This document shows, one piece after another, positions 54,022-64,000 of a stretch of DNA of 64,000 nucleotides. A program made the position numbers and the translations under genes. The stretch comes from Domibacillus mangrovi (GTDB lineage: Bacteria; Bacillota; Bacilli; Bacillales; Domibacillaceae): positions 168,216 through 232,215 of the forward strand of contig NZ_MRWQ01000010.1 of assembly GCF_001906925.1 (NCBI RefSeq). The letters run 5' to 3'. The notes beneath the pieces are model-generated. The model worked only from the letters and a program-made list of their open reading frames with translations, ran no database searches and was not told the origin of the DNA. Within the stretch, counting starts at the first letter, position 1; the number at the start of each line of letters is the position of its first letter.

Positions 54022-54062
54022 AAAAGCGTCAAACCTTTATATATCAAGGTTTGACGCTTTTT
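54022..54062 (-). terminator. Intrinsic terminator of groESL
   Basis: AAAAAGCGTCAAACCTT and AAGGTTTGACGCTTTTT form a perfect 17-bp stem with T-runs, just past the groEL stop. Confidence 0.92.
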
Positions 54063-54074
54063 CGAGGGATGATA

Positions 54075-55715
<1,641 letters not shown>

Positions 55716-55751
55716 CTAAATTTTATATTTATATGTTTTTATGTGTAATGA

Positions 55752-56036
55752 TTAGCCGATAACAGCTAAAATATCGCTTTCGCGCAACAATAAATATTCC
55801 GCGCCTTCGTATTTCACTTCTGTACCTGCATATTTTGAGAAGATGATGCGATCGCCTTCAGCTACTTCAAGTGCTACACGCTCGCCGCTTTCTAGAACAC
55901 GTCCTGTTCCAACTGCTATAACTTTGCCTTCCTGCGGTTTTTCTTTCGCAGAATCAGGAAGTACAATTCCGCTGGCCGTTTTTTCTTCAGATTCTACTAG
56001 TTCGATTACTACGCGGTCACCTAGTGGTTTTAACAA
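55752..56036 (-). CDS. groES: Co-chaperonin GroES
   Basis: GroES (94 residues) caps the GroEL ring. The mobile loop ([19 protein letters not shown]) and the ending [19 protein letters not shown] are typical. The start ATG has GAGGAGGG upstream and lies 37 bp after CIRCE. Confidence 0.98.
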   Translation of the reverse strand: MLKPLGDRVVIELVESEEKTASGIVLPDSAKEKPQEGKVIAVGTGRVLESGERVALEVAEGDRIIFSKYAGTEVKYEGAEYLLLRESDILAVIG

Positions 56037-56072
56037 GTGAAACCCTCCTCAAAAATAGATAATTAAATTTTA

Positions 56073-56099
56073 TTAGCACTCTACTCAGAAGAGTGCTAA
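56073..56099 (-). promoter_or_regulatory. CIRCE operator (HrcA binding site)
   Basis: A perfect TTAGCACTC-N9-GAGTGCTAA inverted repeat lies between the promoter and groES. Confidence 0.98.
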
Positions 56100-56109
56100 C
56101 ACAACTATT

Positions 56110-56139
56110 ATAATAAATGAAATTGGCTTTCTTTTGCAA
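56110..56139 (-). promoter_or_regulatory. SigmaA-type promoter of groESL
   Basis: On the minus strand TTGCAA (56134-56139) and TATTAT (56110-56115) are 18 bp apart, 10 bp upstream of CIRCE. Confidence 0.7.
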
Positions 56140-56244
56140 GTGTAAAGCAAAAAAATTTTTAAATAGGGCAAGACTGCTTATTTGAAGGGCCCCCTCTTTA
56201 TTAGTACAATGAGTAGTAAGTGAATTGAATAAAGGAGTTTTCAT

Positions 56245-56982
56245 GTGAAAAAAGAATATGGATTTATTTTAATTACGTACATTTTAATGCAATTTTCCGG
56301 TTACATCGGTGCCTCTCTTCTTTTTAAGATTGGTATTTCAACCGGCGTGGAACAGAATAAGATGGAGATGCTGGCTATAGGCTATTGGACGGTGATTAGT
56401 TTCGCTCTTGCGACAATAATCATTCTACTTATTTTGCGGAAATCTACGTATGTAAATAAAATTGAAAAACAGACATCACTATCCACTGGAAAATTACTTT
56501 TCTGGTCAATCACCGGCGTGTTTCTAGCTTTTTCTGCACAATATGCCGCGATTATCATTGAAACGGCGCTCGGTATTGAACAAGGCTCTGAAAATACGCA
56601 AGACATTATTCAACTCGTTGAATGGGTTCCGCTTACAATGCTGTCTGTTGCCTTATTTGGTCCGATTTTAGAGGAAATTGTATTTCGAAAAATTTTATTT
56701 GGTTCATTATACGAACGATTTCCTTTTTTCTTCGCGGCGCTCATTAGTGCATTTGTCTTCTCCATTGCACACAGAGAATTAGAGCATTTTTTATTATATG
56801 CGGCAATGGGTTTTACATTCGCATTTCTTTACGTAAAAACAAAGAAATTAATCGTACCCATTGTGGCGCATGTGTCTATGAACTCAATCGTTGTACTAAT
56901 GCAGTACGTATTTGCGGATGATATTGAGAAAATGATCAAGGATACAGAACAAGTACAACAGTTTATTTTGTGGTTTTCGTAA
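56245..56982 (+). CDS. ydiL: CPBP/CAAX-type intramembrane metalloprotease (YdiL)
   Basis: A 245-residue polytopic membrane protein. It has the Abi/CPBP catalytic motifs: EEIVFRKILFG (EExxxR), FSIAHRELEHF and HVSMNSIVV. The start is a GTG with AAGGAG 7 bp upstream. It diverges from groES and leads ydiK, exactly as in B. subtilis. The substrate is unknown. Confidence 0.9.
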   Translation: MKKEYGFILITYILMQFSGYIGASLLFKIGISTGVEQNKMEMLAIGYWTVISFALATIIILLILRKSTYVNKIEKQTSLSTGKLLFWSITGVFLAFSAQYAAIIIETALGIEQGSENTQDIIQLVEWVPLTMLSVALFGPILEEIVFRKILFGSLYERFPFFFAALISAFVFSIAHRELEHFLLYAAMGFTFAFLYVKTKKLIVPIVAHVSMNSIVVLMQYVFADDIEKMIKDTEQVQQFILWFS

Positions 56983-56995
56983 GGAGGTATAATTA

Positions 56996-57187
56996 ATGAG
57001 ACAGTCACCACTAGCTGCAGGGGTTTTTTATAATATACTCGGCATATTTTTCATATTTCTCGCTATACAGGACGTAAATGCAAATGGCTTCAGGTTTTTC
57101 AACTATGTGCTTATTTTGCTGGCAACATTTGATGTCGGCACTGGTCTCCGGTTAATGTTGCTTCATTTCAAAGTAAAAAACAGCTAG
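56996..57187 (+). CDS. ydiK: DUF4305 small membrane protein YdiK
   Basis: A 63-residue protein with two membrane helices (YNILGIFFIFLAI and FNYVLILLATFDVGTGL). Length and order match B. subtilis YdiK. AAGGAGG precedes the ATG. It is cotranscribed with ydiL (13-bp gap). Function unknown. Confidence 0.88.
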   Translation: MRQSPLAAGVFYNILGIFFIFLAIQDVNANGFRFFNYVLILLATFDVGTGLRLMLLHFKVKNS

Positions 57188-57194
57188 AATTAAT

Positions 57195-57222
57195 AAAATC
57201 CGCCCAGTTTATTGGGCGGATT
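57195..57222. terminator. Bidirectional terminator between ydiK and tatC
   Basis: ATCCGCCCA and TGGGCGGAT form a 9-bp stem flanked by A/T-rich runs. The tatC stop codon lies within the hairpin. Confidence 0.8.
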
Positions 57223-57970
57223 CTTCTTGTTCAAGTGCAGCACGAGCTTCTGCCTGCTGTGCTCTCTTATAGCCGATTTTCGCAACAAAAATGCTCACTT
57301 CATATAAAATAAATAATGGAACGCTCACCATCATATGCGAAATGATATCCGGCGGAGTAATGAGCGCCGCAACGACGAGTAAGACAAAATACGCATAGCG
57401 ACGGACCTGACTTAAAAACTGCGGTGTGATAATACCTAACCGTGTCAAAAACAGCGTCACAACTGGAAGCTGAAATAAAAACCCGAATGGAATGGTTGTC
57501 TGAAATAAAAATTGGAAATATTCATTAATCCCGATCACTTGTTCAATATTTAAATCGCCAGACAGATTCATCATAAAGTGAATAATGTACGGAAATAAAA
57601 TAAAATATGAAAAAGCGAGCCCTCCCAAAAATAGAAGAACCGATGCCGGAATGTAACTAAGCGTCACTCTCCGCTCTTTTTCGTGCAGACCCGGACTGAC
57701 AAATGCCCACAATTGATACAAAATGACTGGTGATGTCAAAATAATCCCAATCACAAACGCCATTTGAAAATAAATTTTTAGCGGATCAGTTACTCGAAAT
57801 GCATTCATCGTCAGCGCCGCCGCTTCATCTGCATGCTGTAAATAGTGAATGATTGGCTTTGCGAGAAAAAGTCCCCCAATGGCAGCAATGAAAAAGAAAA
57901 CGACGACAATCATAAGCCGTTTTCTAAATTCCTCCAGATGTTCATATATCGTCATGTCTTGTCGACTCAT
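57209..57970 (-). CDS. tatC: Twin-arginine translocase subunit TatC
   Basis: TatC (253 residues) is the receptor subunit for folded proteins with twin-arginine signals. Six membrane helices are visible, with the N-terminal HLEEFRKRLM and the conserved FSYFILFPYIIHFM and FLFQLPVVTLFL segments. It is paired with tatA 18 bp upstream, the TatAy-Cy arrangement in this chromosomal position. No Tat substrate is encoded nearby. Confidence 0.96.
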   Translation of the reverse strand: MSRQDMTIYEHLEEFRKRLMIVVVFFFIAAIGGLFLAKPIIHYLQHADEAAALTMNAFRVTDPLKIYFQMAFVIGIILTSPVILYQLWAFVSPGLHEKERRVTLSYIPASVLLFLGGLAFSYFILFPYIIHFMMNLSGDLNIEQVIGINEYFQFLFQTTIPFGFLFQLPVVTLFLTRLGIITPQFLSQVRRYAYFVLLVVAALITPPDIISHMMVSVPLFILYEVSIFVAKIGYKRAQQAEARAALEQEESAQ

Positions 57971-57988
57971 TTGTCATTCATCCTAACA

Positions 57989-58171
57989 TCACTTAGACTC
58001 TTTCTTGTCCTCTTCCCGATCATCATCATCGGTTAATCCTTTTGTTGAATTTTTAAATTCTCTTAATGTATCACCGGCTGCTCGTCCGAGTTCCGGAAGC
58101 TTTTTCGGTCCAAAAATAAGCAACGCTACAGCGCCAATTACGACCATACTGCCAACGCCTATCATTGGCAC
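57989..58171 (-). CDS. tatA: Twin-arginine translocase subunit TatA
   Basis: TatA (60 residues): one N-terminal membrane helix (GSMVVIGAVALLIF), the hinge FGPKKLPELGRAAG, an amphipathic helix and an acidic/lysine tail. GGGAGG precedes the ATG. Confidence 0.95.
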   Translation of the reverse strand: MPMIGVGSMVVIGAVALLIFGPKKLPELGRAAGDTLREFKNSTKGLTDDDDREEDKKESK

Positions 58172-58236
58172 ACACCTCCCTTTTCCTTCATCATAACTGA
58201 TTTATCCGTTAAATACTATGATCATTTTTCGACAGA

Positions 58237-58875
58237 TTAATCTGGATAATTTTTCAGAAAATACACAAGCGACTGCAATTCAATCGCCAGATCAATATGA
58301 TGAACGCGAATAGCTGAAGGCACATTTAACCGGGCCGGTGTAAAATTCAAAATCCCTTTTATATTTGCCTGTACTAAACGATCTGTAATGGACTGTGCTG
58401 CAGACTGTGGAATCGTTAAAATCGCTACCGGCACTTTCAGTTGGGCTAAAGTCTCTTCTAACTGATCCATATGATAAATAGGTACCTCTCCAATAATTGT
58501 CCCGACTTTGCTTTCTTCCACATCAAATGCAACTAGGATCTTCGTGTTATTATTTTTCAAGAAATTATAATTTAAAAATGCCGTTCCTAAATTCCCTACA
58601 CCGATCAACGCGACGTTTGTCACTTCGTCCTGATCGAGCGTTTTACGGAAAAAGGATAGCAAATAGCTCACATTGTAGCCATATCCTTTTTTGCCAAGTG
58701 CACCGAAATAAGAAAAGTCTCTCCGGATCGTAGCCGAATCGACTTTTACTGCTTCACTCAATTCTGCCGATGATACACGCTGCTTACCTGACGAATGCAA
58801 GTTTTGAATAAACCGGTAATACAAAGGCAGCCGCTTCGCTGTTGCTTGTGGAATTTTCACCGAATCGCTGTTCAT
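58237..58875 (-). CDS. rex: Redox-sensing transcriptional repressor Rex
   Basis: Rex (212 residues) senses the NADH/NAD+ ratio and represses fermentation and respiration genes. The ATG at 58875 follows AAGGAGGATAAAA; a longer frame is not supported. The winged helix (1-85: [30 protein letters not shown]) is followed by a Rossmann domain with [14 protein letters not shown] and a swapped C-terminal helix. moaC, next to rex in B. subtilis, is absent here. Confidence 0.96.
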   Translation of the reverse strand: MNSDSVKIPQATAKRLPLYYRFIQNLHSSGKQRVSSAELSEAVKVDSATIRRDFSYFGALGKKGYGYNVSYLLSFFRKTLDQDEVTNVALIGVGNLGTAFLNYNFLKNNNTKILVAFDVEESKVGTIIGEVPIYHMDQLEETLAQLKVPVAILTIPQSAAQSITDRLVQANIKGILNFTPARLNVPSAIRVHHIDLAIELQSLVYFLKNYPD

Positions 58876-59022
58876 TTTTATCCTCCTTACGTGATACCAC
58901 TTCCACATTTTACTTTTTCCTATAATACAATCATAAATCTTTGTCACCTTTTTCACAAGAACTGCTTCTTTCCCATTGCCCACTCACTCTTCCTCGAGTA
59001 AAGTGAAGGTGAGGTGAAAAAT

Positions 59023-60951
59023 ATGATACTTCTTCAAGTACAGCAGCTCTCGAAATATTTTGGAGCTGAACTTATTTTATCGAATATTAAGCTTGAGGTG
59101 CAGTCAGGCGATCGGATCGCACTTGTCGGACGAAATGGTGCCGGTAAATCGACGCTCCTAAAAATAATTGCTGGACAGCTGTCACATGAGTCTGGTTCGA
59201 TTATAAAACCGAAAGACGTCACCATCGGATATTTAGCTCAAGACACCGGCCTTGAATCGAACCTTTCCATCTGGGATGAAATGAATAGTGTTTTCGACCA
59301 TTTCCGGGAAATGGAGCAGCAATTGCGAAGTCTTGAAGCGGATATGGCCAATCCAGATGTATATGATGATCCAAAGCTGTACGAGCAGGTGATGACCGCT
59401 TACGATCAACTTCAAAATGAGTTTAAAGAAGCTGGCGGTTATCAATATGAAGCAGATTTACGCTCCATTTTACATGGATTTAACTTTCAAGATTATGATT
59501 ACGATACACGTATATCCACATTAAGCGGTGGGCAAAAGACACGTCTAGCTCTTGCAAAGTTACTTTTAACAAAGCCTAGTATTTTAATTCTTGATGAACC
59601 AACGAACCATCTTGATATTGATACACTTTCCTGGCTTGAACATTACTTGCAAGGGTACTCTGGTGCCATTTTAATCGTCTCTCATGATCGCTACTTCCTT
59701 GATAAAACCGTTAATCAAGTATACGAGATGTCCCGAAACAAAATTCGCAAATATGCTGGAAACTACAGTAAATATTTAATTCAAAAAGCGGATCAATATG
59801 AGCGGGAAATGAAGCAATTTGAAAAACAACAGGAAGAAACCGCAAAGCTCGAGGCTTTTATTCAGCGAAACATTGCTCGTGCTTCTACCACAAAGCGGGC
59901 ACAAAGCAGACGAAAACAACTTGATCGGATGGACCTGATCAAAAGACCTGGTAATAATGAAAAGCCACCAAGTATGTTGTTTGATATCGATCGGCAAAGC
60001 GGCAATGAAGTATTGAAAATTGACAGTGTTTCTATTGGCTATGACGGGCAGACAATTGTTTCTGATCTGTCATTTGATGTATTTAGAGGCGAAAGCATCG
60101 CGCTCGTCGGTCCAAACGGTGCTGGCAAATCAACTTTACTGAAATCAATTACCGGCGCATTGCCGCTTCTCACCGGTGAGATCCGACAAGGAGCTAGTGT
60201 CGAAATCGGTTATTATGACCAAGAACAGTCGCATTTAAATCAAGCAAAAACGGTACTAGCTGAACTATGGGACGAGTATCCTGTTACTCAAGAAAAGGAT
60301 ATACGAACAATTCTTGGTACCTTTCTTTTTTCAGGTGATGATGTATTAAAACCTGTTGCAGCGCTAAGCGGTGGTGAAAAAGCCCGTCTTGCACTCGCTA
60401 AATTGACGATGCAAAAAGCAAATTTACTTATACTTGATGAGCCTACCAACCATCTTGATCTCGATAGTAAAGAAGTGCTGGAAAATGCATTAATCGATTA
60501 TCCTGGTACCCTCTTATTCGTCTCGCATGACCGTTATTTTATTAATCGAATCGCCACACAAGTAGTGGAACTTGATAAAACAAAAACAGGTGTCACCGTC
60601 TATCTCGGAGATTACGACTATTATGTGGAAAAGAAAAATGAACAGGAAGAACTCGCTGCTCTCGAAACAGCAAATACGATTTCAACTTTAGCAAAACCGG
60701 CAGCTGCTGATTCGTATAAAACCGATAAAGAGCAACGAAAACGAGATCGTCAGCGTCTTCGTCGAATTGAAGAAATCGAATTAGAAATTTCTGGATATGA
60801 AGGAATCATAACGGAAGCAGAAAGGCTGCTCTGCCTGCCTGAAATATACGAAGATCATTCAAAATCACTGGAGTTGCATCAACAATTAGAACAATCAAAC
60901 AGTGCCATTGAATTACTAATGGAAGAATGGGAATCACTTCAGGATGAATAA
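59023..60951 (+). CDS. ydiF: ABC-F ATPase YdiF
   Basis: A 642-residue soluble ABC-F protein that acts on ribosomes rather than in transport. Two nucleotide-binding domains have Walker A (GRNGAGKST, GPNGAGKST) and LSGGQKTRLALA / LSGGEKARLALA signatures. A long charged linker between them (PtIM, about 240-320) and a coiled-coil C-terminus are present. The ATG at 59023 sits behind GAGGTG; a GTG three codons earlier overlaps it. It diverges from rex. Confidence 0.93.
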   Translation: MILLQVQQLSKYFGAELILSNIKLEVQSGDRIALVGRNGAGKSTLLKIIAGQLSHESGSIIKPKDVTIGYLAQDTGLESNLSIWDEMNSVFDHFREMEQQLRSLEADMANPDVYDDPKLYEQVMTAYDQLQNEFKEAGGYQYEADLRSILHGFNFQDYDYDTRISTLSGGQKTRLALAKLLLTKPSILILDEPTNHLDIDTLSWLEHYLQGYSGAILIVSHDRYFLDKTVNQVYEMSRNKIRKYAGNYSKYLIQKADQYEREMKQFEKQQEETAKLEAFIQRNIARASTTKRAQSRRKQLDRMDLIKRPGNNEKPPSMLFDIDRQSGNEVLKIDSVSIGYDGQTIVSDLSFDVFRGESIALVGPNGAGKSTLLKSITGALPLLTGEIRQGASVEIGYYDQEQSHLNQAKTVLAELWDEYPVTQEKDIRTILGTFLFSGDDVLKPVAALSGGEKARLALAKLTMQKANLLILDEPTNHLDLDSKEVLENALIDYPGTLLFVSHDRYFINRIATQVVELDKTKTGVTVYLGDYDYYVEKKNEQEELAALETANTISTLAKPAAADSYKTDKEQRKRDRQRLRRIEEIELEISGYEGIITEAERLLCLPEIYEDHSKSLELHQQLEQSNSAIELLMEEWESLQDE

Positions 60952-60988
60952 ACAAAGCACGGTGCTATCCACAGCACCGTGCTTTGTT
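60951..60988 (+). terminator. Intrinsic terminator of ydiF
   Basis: AACAAAGCACGGTGCT and AGCACCGTGCTTTGTT form a perfect 16-bp stem with a 6-nt loop. It begins at the last base of the stop codon. Confidence 0.9.
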
Positions 60989-61061
60989 ATCCCCTTTTCT
61001 ATTTTATTAAAAAGCGTTTAAAAAAGCTTCTCTTAAGAATTACCCACATTATCCACAACAA

Positions 61062-61085
61062 AAAAGACAGGCGTCTACCTGTCTG
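61062..61085 (-). terminator. Intrinsic terminator of the tsa operon
   Basis: On the minus strand AGACAGG TAGACG CCTGTCT is followed by TTTTTTG directly after tsaD. Confidence 0.88.
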
Positions 61086-62105
61086 TTAAAATTCCTCAAT
61101 GTCCAATCCTGGATGGCCGTTCATATCCAGCCCATCCCGTTTTCCCTGTTCATACAAAATCGTCCCTGCCGCTGCAATCATCGCTGCATTGTCCGTACAA
61201 AGCGATATAGGCGGAATCATGATATCAATGCTCTCTATTTTGCCAAATGCATTCTCAAGAGACGCACGGAGCCCTTTATTAGCTGCTACACCACCCGCTA
61301 ATAATACTTGCTTCACACCATACTCTTTCGCTGCACGCACTGTTTTTTCTGTTAGAACGTCCACAACACTCGCTTGAAAACTTGCAGCCAAGTTTTCTGG
61401 AATAATTTTTTCACCACGCTGTTCCGCATTATGAACCGTATTAATAACCGCTGATTTCAATCCGCTAAAACTGAAATCGTACGATCCTTCTTCCAGACGA
61501 ATGCGTGGCAATGAGTACGTATCCTGCCCTGCAGCTGCCAGCCGGTCAATGTGTGGACCGCCTGGATAAGGTAAACTTAATGTACGGGCTACTTTGTCAT
61601 ACGCCTCGCCAGCTGCGTCATCACGCGTCTCACCGATCACTTCAAATGAACCATGTTCTTTCATATAGACAAGTTCCGTATGTCCGCCAGAAACAACAAG
61701 TGACATAAGCGGGAAAGACATCTCCTGAACTAACCGGTTCGCATAAATGTGCCCTGCAATATGATGAACACCAATGAGCGGCAGATCATGTGCAAACGCA
61801 ATCGCTTTCGCTGCATTGACACCGACTAAAAGCGCCCCAACAAGACCCGGTCCCTTTGTTACTGCAATAGCATCCATATCCTGAAACGTTAAGCCTGCCT
61901 GCTCCAGTGTTTCCTCAAACACAGCAATAATTTGTTCTACGTGATGACGCGATGCAATTTCTGGTACGACGCCACCGAATCGTTTATGACTTTCAATTTG
62001 TGATGAAACGACATTTGCAATAATGTCCGTTCCATTTTTAATAATTGCGGCTGCTGTCTCATCACAGCTCGTCTCAATTCCAAATATAAATATATCTTTT
62101 TTCAT
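61086..62105 (-). CDS. tsaD: tRNA t6A37 threonylcarbamoyltransferase TsaD
   Basis: TsaD (339 residues) transfers the threonylcarbamoyl group to A37 of ANN-decoding tRNAs with TsaB and TsaE. ASKHA-fold motifs: [12 protein letters not shown], the metal-binding [10 protein letters not shown], and VSGGHTELV. The ATG at 62105 overlaps the rimI stop by one base (TAATG). Confidence 0.96.
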   Translation of the reverse strand: MKKDIFIFGIETSCDETAAAIIKNGTDIIANVVSSQIESHKRFGGVVPEIASRHHVEQIIAVFEETLEQAGLTFQDMDAIAVTKGPGLVGALLVGVNAAKAIAFAHDLPLIGVHHIAGHIYANRLVQEMSFPLMSLVVSGGHTELVYMKEHGSFEVIGETRDDAAGEAYDKVARTLSLPYPGGPHIDRLAAAGQDTYSLPRIRLEEGSYDFSFSGLKSAVINTVHNAEQRGEKIIPENLAASFQASVVDVLTEKTVRAAKEYGVKQVLLAGGVAANKGLRASLENAFGKIESIDIMIPPISLCTDNAAMIAAAGTILYEQGKRDGLDMNGHPGLDIEEF

Positions 62106-62551
62106 TATAAATTCACCCACATCACTAAAGCATCTTCTAAATCATCGGTATAATACTGCTTCCGGATTCCACCCGGCTGCAACCCGAATTTTTCATAAAG
62201 CGACCGTGCTGGTGTATTACTCACTCTCACTTCTAAAGAAAGCACTTTACCCCCATGAAGCATGGCCTCATTGATCACAAAACCGAGCAATTTTTCACCA
62301 TAATGATTCCCACGATATTCGGGCAAAATCGCAATATTTGTCACCTGTACTTGGTCATACACAATCCACATACCGCAGTAGCCAATCACTTTGCCCTCGA
62401 TTTCAGCTACATGGTAAAGAGCAAAATTATTTGAAGTAATTTCTCGCTCTAATGCTTCTTTTGACCATGGTACTGTAAAACTAACCAATTCTACTTCATA
62501 CACTGCCGGAACATCATCTAAAGTCATCTTCCGCACAAAAAGCTCACTCAT
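62105..62551 (-). CDS. rimI: Ribosomal-protein-alanine N-acetyltransferase RimI
   Basis: A 148-residue GNAT acetyltransferase. The ATG at 62551 has AAGGAG 7 bp upstream and lies inside the end of tsaB. The acetyl-CoA loop ([14 protein letters not shown], close to the Q/RxxGxG/A motif) and the C-terminal [13 protein letters not shown] are typical. It acetylates the N-terminus of ribosomal protein S18 in relatives. It sits between tsaB and tsaD as in many Bacillales. Confidence 0.92.
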   Translation of the reverse strand: MSELFVRKMTLDDVPAVYEVELVSFTVPWSKEALEREITSNNFALYHVAEIEGKVIGYCGMWIVYDQVQVTNIAILPEYRGNHYGEKLLGFVINEAMLHGGKVLSLEVRVSNTPARSLYEKFGLQPGGIRKQYYTDDLEDALVMWVNL

Positions 62552-63251
62552 CAGACTTCTCCTTCTTTTCATTCGCTTTAAGCCAATTCGCCTCTGCCTC
62601 AGCTAGTCGTGCATAGTTCGGCACAACTTGAGAAGGATCTTGTTCCATTCCTGATGCAAGCGAAAGAAGAGCAGCAGGACGTGTATATGGAACCGATTTC
62701 CCTGCAAACGCGGCGGCATTGCCCATCACCTCTGCTATGACCTGCTCATATATAATGCTTTCCTGTCCAACAAATAAAACAGGCTCTCCCATTCTAAGAA
62801 GCTCCTGGCACCAGTCCACAACAGGAACATTTTGATCTTCTTTCACTGATTCCACTAACCCGTTCGACAATCGATACAGTCCCGTAAACACCTGTTCTCT
62901 ACGCGCATCAAACATTGGACAAACAAGACCTTCAATCAATGGAGCAGACGCTGCGAGAGAAGCCAGCCCTGATACAGCCGTAATAGGAATATTTAACGTC
63001 CATGCTAATGTTTTCGCAATCGTGACACCAATTCGTACGCCAGTATAAGAACCTGGCCCATTCGCTACCACAATTTTGTTCAAATCCCTTGGTTTCATCC
63101 CCACCTCACTCATGAGCGCTTCAATGGCAGGCATCACCCTGGTCGAGTGATTTTTTTTTACATTTGTTACCTGTTCTGCAAGTACGACATCACCATCAGA
63201 CAAACCGATCGACAATGTATATGTAGACGTATCAATCGCTAATATTTTCAA
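62544..63251 (-). CDS. tsaB: t6A biosynthesis protein TsaB
   Basis: TsaB (235 residues) is the inactive TsaD paralogue that scaffolds the TsaBDE complex. It has the ASKHA start LAIDTSTYTLSIGLSDG and NGPGSYTGVRIG. It overlaps tsaE by 20 bp and rimI by 8 bp. Confidence 0.95.
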   Translation of the reverse strand: MKILAIDTSTYTLSIGLSDGDVVLAEQVTNVKKNHSTRVMPAIEALMSEVGMKPRDLNKIVVANGPGSYTGVRIGVTIAKTLAWTLNIPITAVSGLASLAASAPLIEGLVCPMFDARREQVFTGLYRLSNGLVESVKEDQNVPVVDWCQELLRMGEPVLFVGQESIIYEQVIAEVMGNAAAFAGKSVPYTRPAALLSLASGMEQDPSQVVPNYARLAEAEANWLKANEKKEKSDE

Positions 63252-63714
63252 AATCCATCACCTTCTCACTTATTCGATCGTAACGATCACCTTCTGTAGT
63301 TAAAACTATTTCTCGCTGACCATCAACCCCTGTATGATAAATATTAATTTTTATATATTCATCCGGCAATTGTCTTTCAATTAAATGTGCCCATTCTACA
63401 ATCGAAATACCTTCCCCATAAAAGTATTCATCAAAACCAAGATCTTCTTCTGAATCTGGGCCAAGCCGATACACATCCATATGATACAATGGATACTTTC
63501 CTTTATATTCTTTAATAATTGTAAATGTTGGGCTGTTGACGTTTTTCTTCACACCTAAAGCAGCCGCAATTCCTTGAGTAAATGTTGTTTTTCCTGCACC
63601 TAGATCTCCTTCAAGCAAGAGTACATCACCGGGTGCAAGCAACGCAGTAATATGTGCAGCAAAATTTTTCATTTCTTCTACATTATCAATGACGAATTTA
63701 TAAGAAGATGTCAC
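63232..63714 (-). CDS. tsaE: t6A biosynthesis ATPase TsaE
   Basis: TsaE (160 residues) is a P-loop ATPase that powers turnover of the t6A complex: Walker A GDLGAGKTTFTQGIA and HMDVYRLG. The start is a GTG (63712-63714) with GAAGG 9 bp upstream. It is the first gene of tsaE-tsaB-rimI-tsaD. In B. subtilis thiL precedes it; here a terminator and a tRNA occupy that place. Confidence 0.94.
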   Translation of the reverse strand: MTSSYKFVIDNVEEMKNFAAHITALLAPGDVLLLEGDLGAGKTTFTQGIAAALGVKKNVNSPTFTIIKEYKGKYPLYHMDVYRLGPDSEEDLGFDEYFYGEGISIVEWAHLIERQLPDEYIKINIYHTGVDGQREIVLTTEGDRYDRISEKVMDFENISD

Positions 63715-63736
63715 AAATATTTACCTTCTTTCCTCG

Positions 63737-63773
63737 AAAAAAAACCTTAGGATCATATATCCTAAGGTTTCCT
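63737..63773 (-). terminator. Terminator of the rRNA/tRNA transcript
   Basis: On the minus strand AAACCTTAGGA and TCCTAAGGTTT pair across a 7-nt loop, followed by eight Ts. It lies 54 bp past the tRNA 3' end and 22 bp before tsaE. Confidence 0.88.
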
Positions 63774-63826
63774 ATTTTATTATATCTAATATGTTTGAAT
63801 AAAAAAAGAATTCTTCTTAATAAAAA

Positions 63827-63901
63827 TGGCGGTCCGGACGGGACTCGAACCCGCGACCTCCTGCATGAGCCCGACGAGCTACCGAACTGCTCCACCCCGC
63901 G
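63827..63901 (-). tRNA. Chimeric tRNA: fMet 5' half joined to Asp 3' half (probably non-functional)
   Basis: Read on the minus strand, the 5' part (CGCGGGGTGGAGCAGTTCGG… to CTCAT) is a standard initiator tRNA-Met. The 3' part (GCAGGAGGTCGCGGG… to CCGGACCGCCA) is a standard tRNA-Asp. The acceptor arms (CGCGGGG against CCGGACC) and the anticodon arms (TCGGG against GCAGG) no longer pair. The total is 75 nt including CCA, two short of either parent. The break lies in the anticodon loop at a shared TCA. B. subtilis rrnE is followed by exactly trnE-fMet then trnE-Asp. A deletion between the tandem genes, or an assembly error, would give this sequence. Confidence 0.85.
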
Positions 63902-63958
63902 ACGATAAAAAATTATAAACTATCAAGACTAGGAGCATAAAGATTATCACTTCAACTT

Positions 63959-64000
63959 TGCCAGGCGGCGTCCTGCTCTCACAGGGGGAAACCCCCAACT
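63959..64000 (-). rRNA. rrf: 5S ribosomal RNA, 3' end (cut by window edge)
   Basis: The last 42 bases, on the minus strand, read AGTTGGGGGTTTCCCCCTGT then GAGAGCAGGACGCCGCCTGGCA. This is the 3' end of a Bacillus 5S rRNA. The rRNA operon therefore lies beyond the right edge and is transcribed towards the tsa genes. Confidence 0.92.

Noticed and set aside
63708..63908. Plus-strand reading frame across the tRNA locus
   Set aside because: It is the antisense of the tRNA and terminator and resembles the spurious proteins often predicted over tRNA genes.

Overview
The window is a chromosomal segment of a low-to-moderate GC Firmicute of the Bacillaceae. Gene content and order match the Bacillus subtilis stretch from rrnE/tsaE-B-D through groESL, guaA-pbuG and the purine operon to pcrB-pcrA-ligA, gatCAB and dgkB, read here in reverse. 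Perfect CIRCE, PurBox, purine-riboswitch, GlcT-RAT and ArgR-type signals support this. I cannot name the species.

Layout: (1) 1-5.9 kb holds the start of a MarR regulator, dgkB, a thioredoxin-like gene, a divergent argC-argB-argD operon without argJ, and an esterase. (2) 6-20.2 kb is a minus-strand housekeeping block: gatCAB, a ZIP metal transporter, camS, ligA, pcrA, pcrB, yerC, yerB and an adenine-deaminase-like gene. (3) 20.4-33.1 kb is the complete purEKBCSQLFMNHD operon with a guanine-type riboswitch, a terminator and paired PurBoxes. (4) 33.4-41.6 kb has yebG, yebE, ptsG with a GlcT antiterminator target, glcT, pbuG with an aberrant purine riboswitch, guaA and nadE. (5) 41.6-54 kb is an AT-rich accessory region: an orphan Ser/Thr kinase, glycerate kinase, an orphan sensor kinase, a two-gene operon of unknown function behind a cyclic-di-GMP-I riboswitch, small unknown proteins, a YjcZ-type protein, katG with a PerR-like box, a DUF2798 protein and several decayed genes. 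(6) 54-63.7 kb returns to conserved synteny: groESL, ydiL, ydiK, tatAC, rex, the ABC-F gene ydiF and tsaD-rimI-tsaB-tsaE. (7) The right edge has a chimeric tRNA and the 3' end of 5S rRNA.

The points most worth a second look are these. A tRNA gene joins the 5' half of tRNA-fMet to the 3' half of tRNA-Asp, exactly where B. subtilis rrnE has the two genes in tandem. A c-di-GMP-I riboswitch precedes two unrecognised genes, one encoding a three-module DNA-binding protein. Three copies of a modular intergenic repeat share ends but carry different internal modules, with one 66-bp module identical between two copies. The purine riboswitch in front of pbuG has changes in its ligand-proximal core and L2 loop.

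Functionally, the purine genes (pur operon, guaA, pbuG, yerA-like) form a coherent regulon responding to guanine/hypoxanthine and PRPP. The ptsG/glcT pair is a self-contained glucose antitermination module. The tsa genes make the t6A tRNA modification next to a tRNA locus. Start codons were moved from the longest reading frame wherever a Shine-Dalgarno site decided otherwise.
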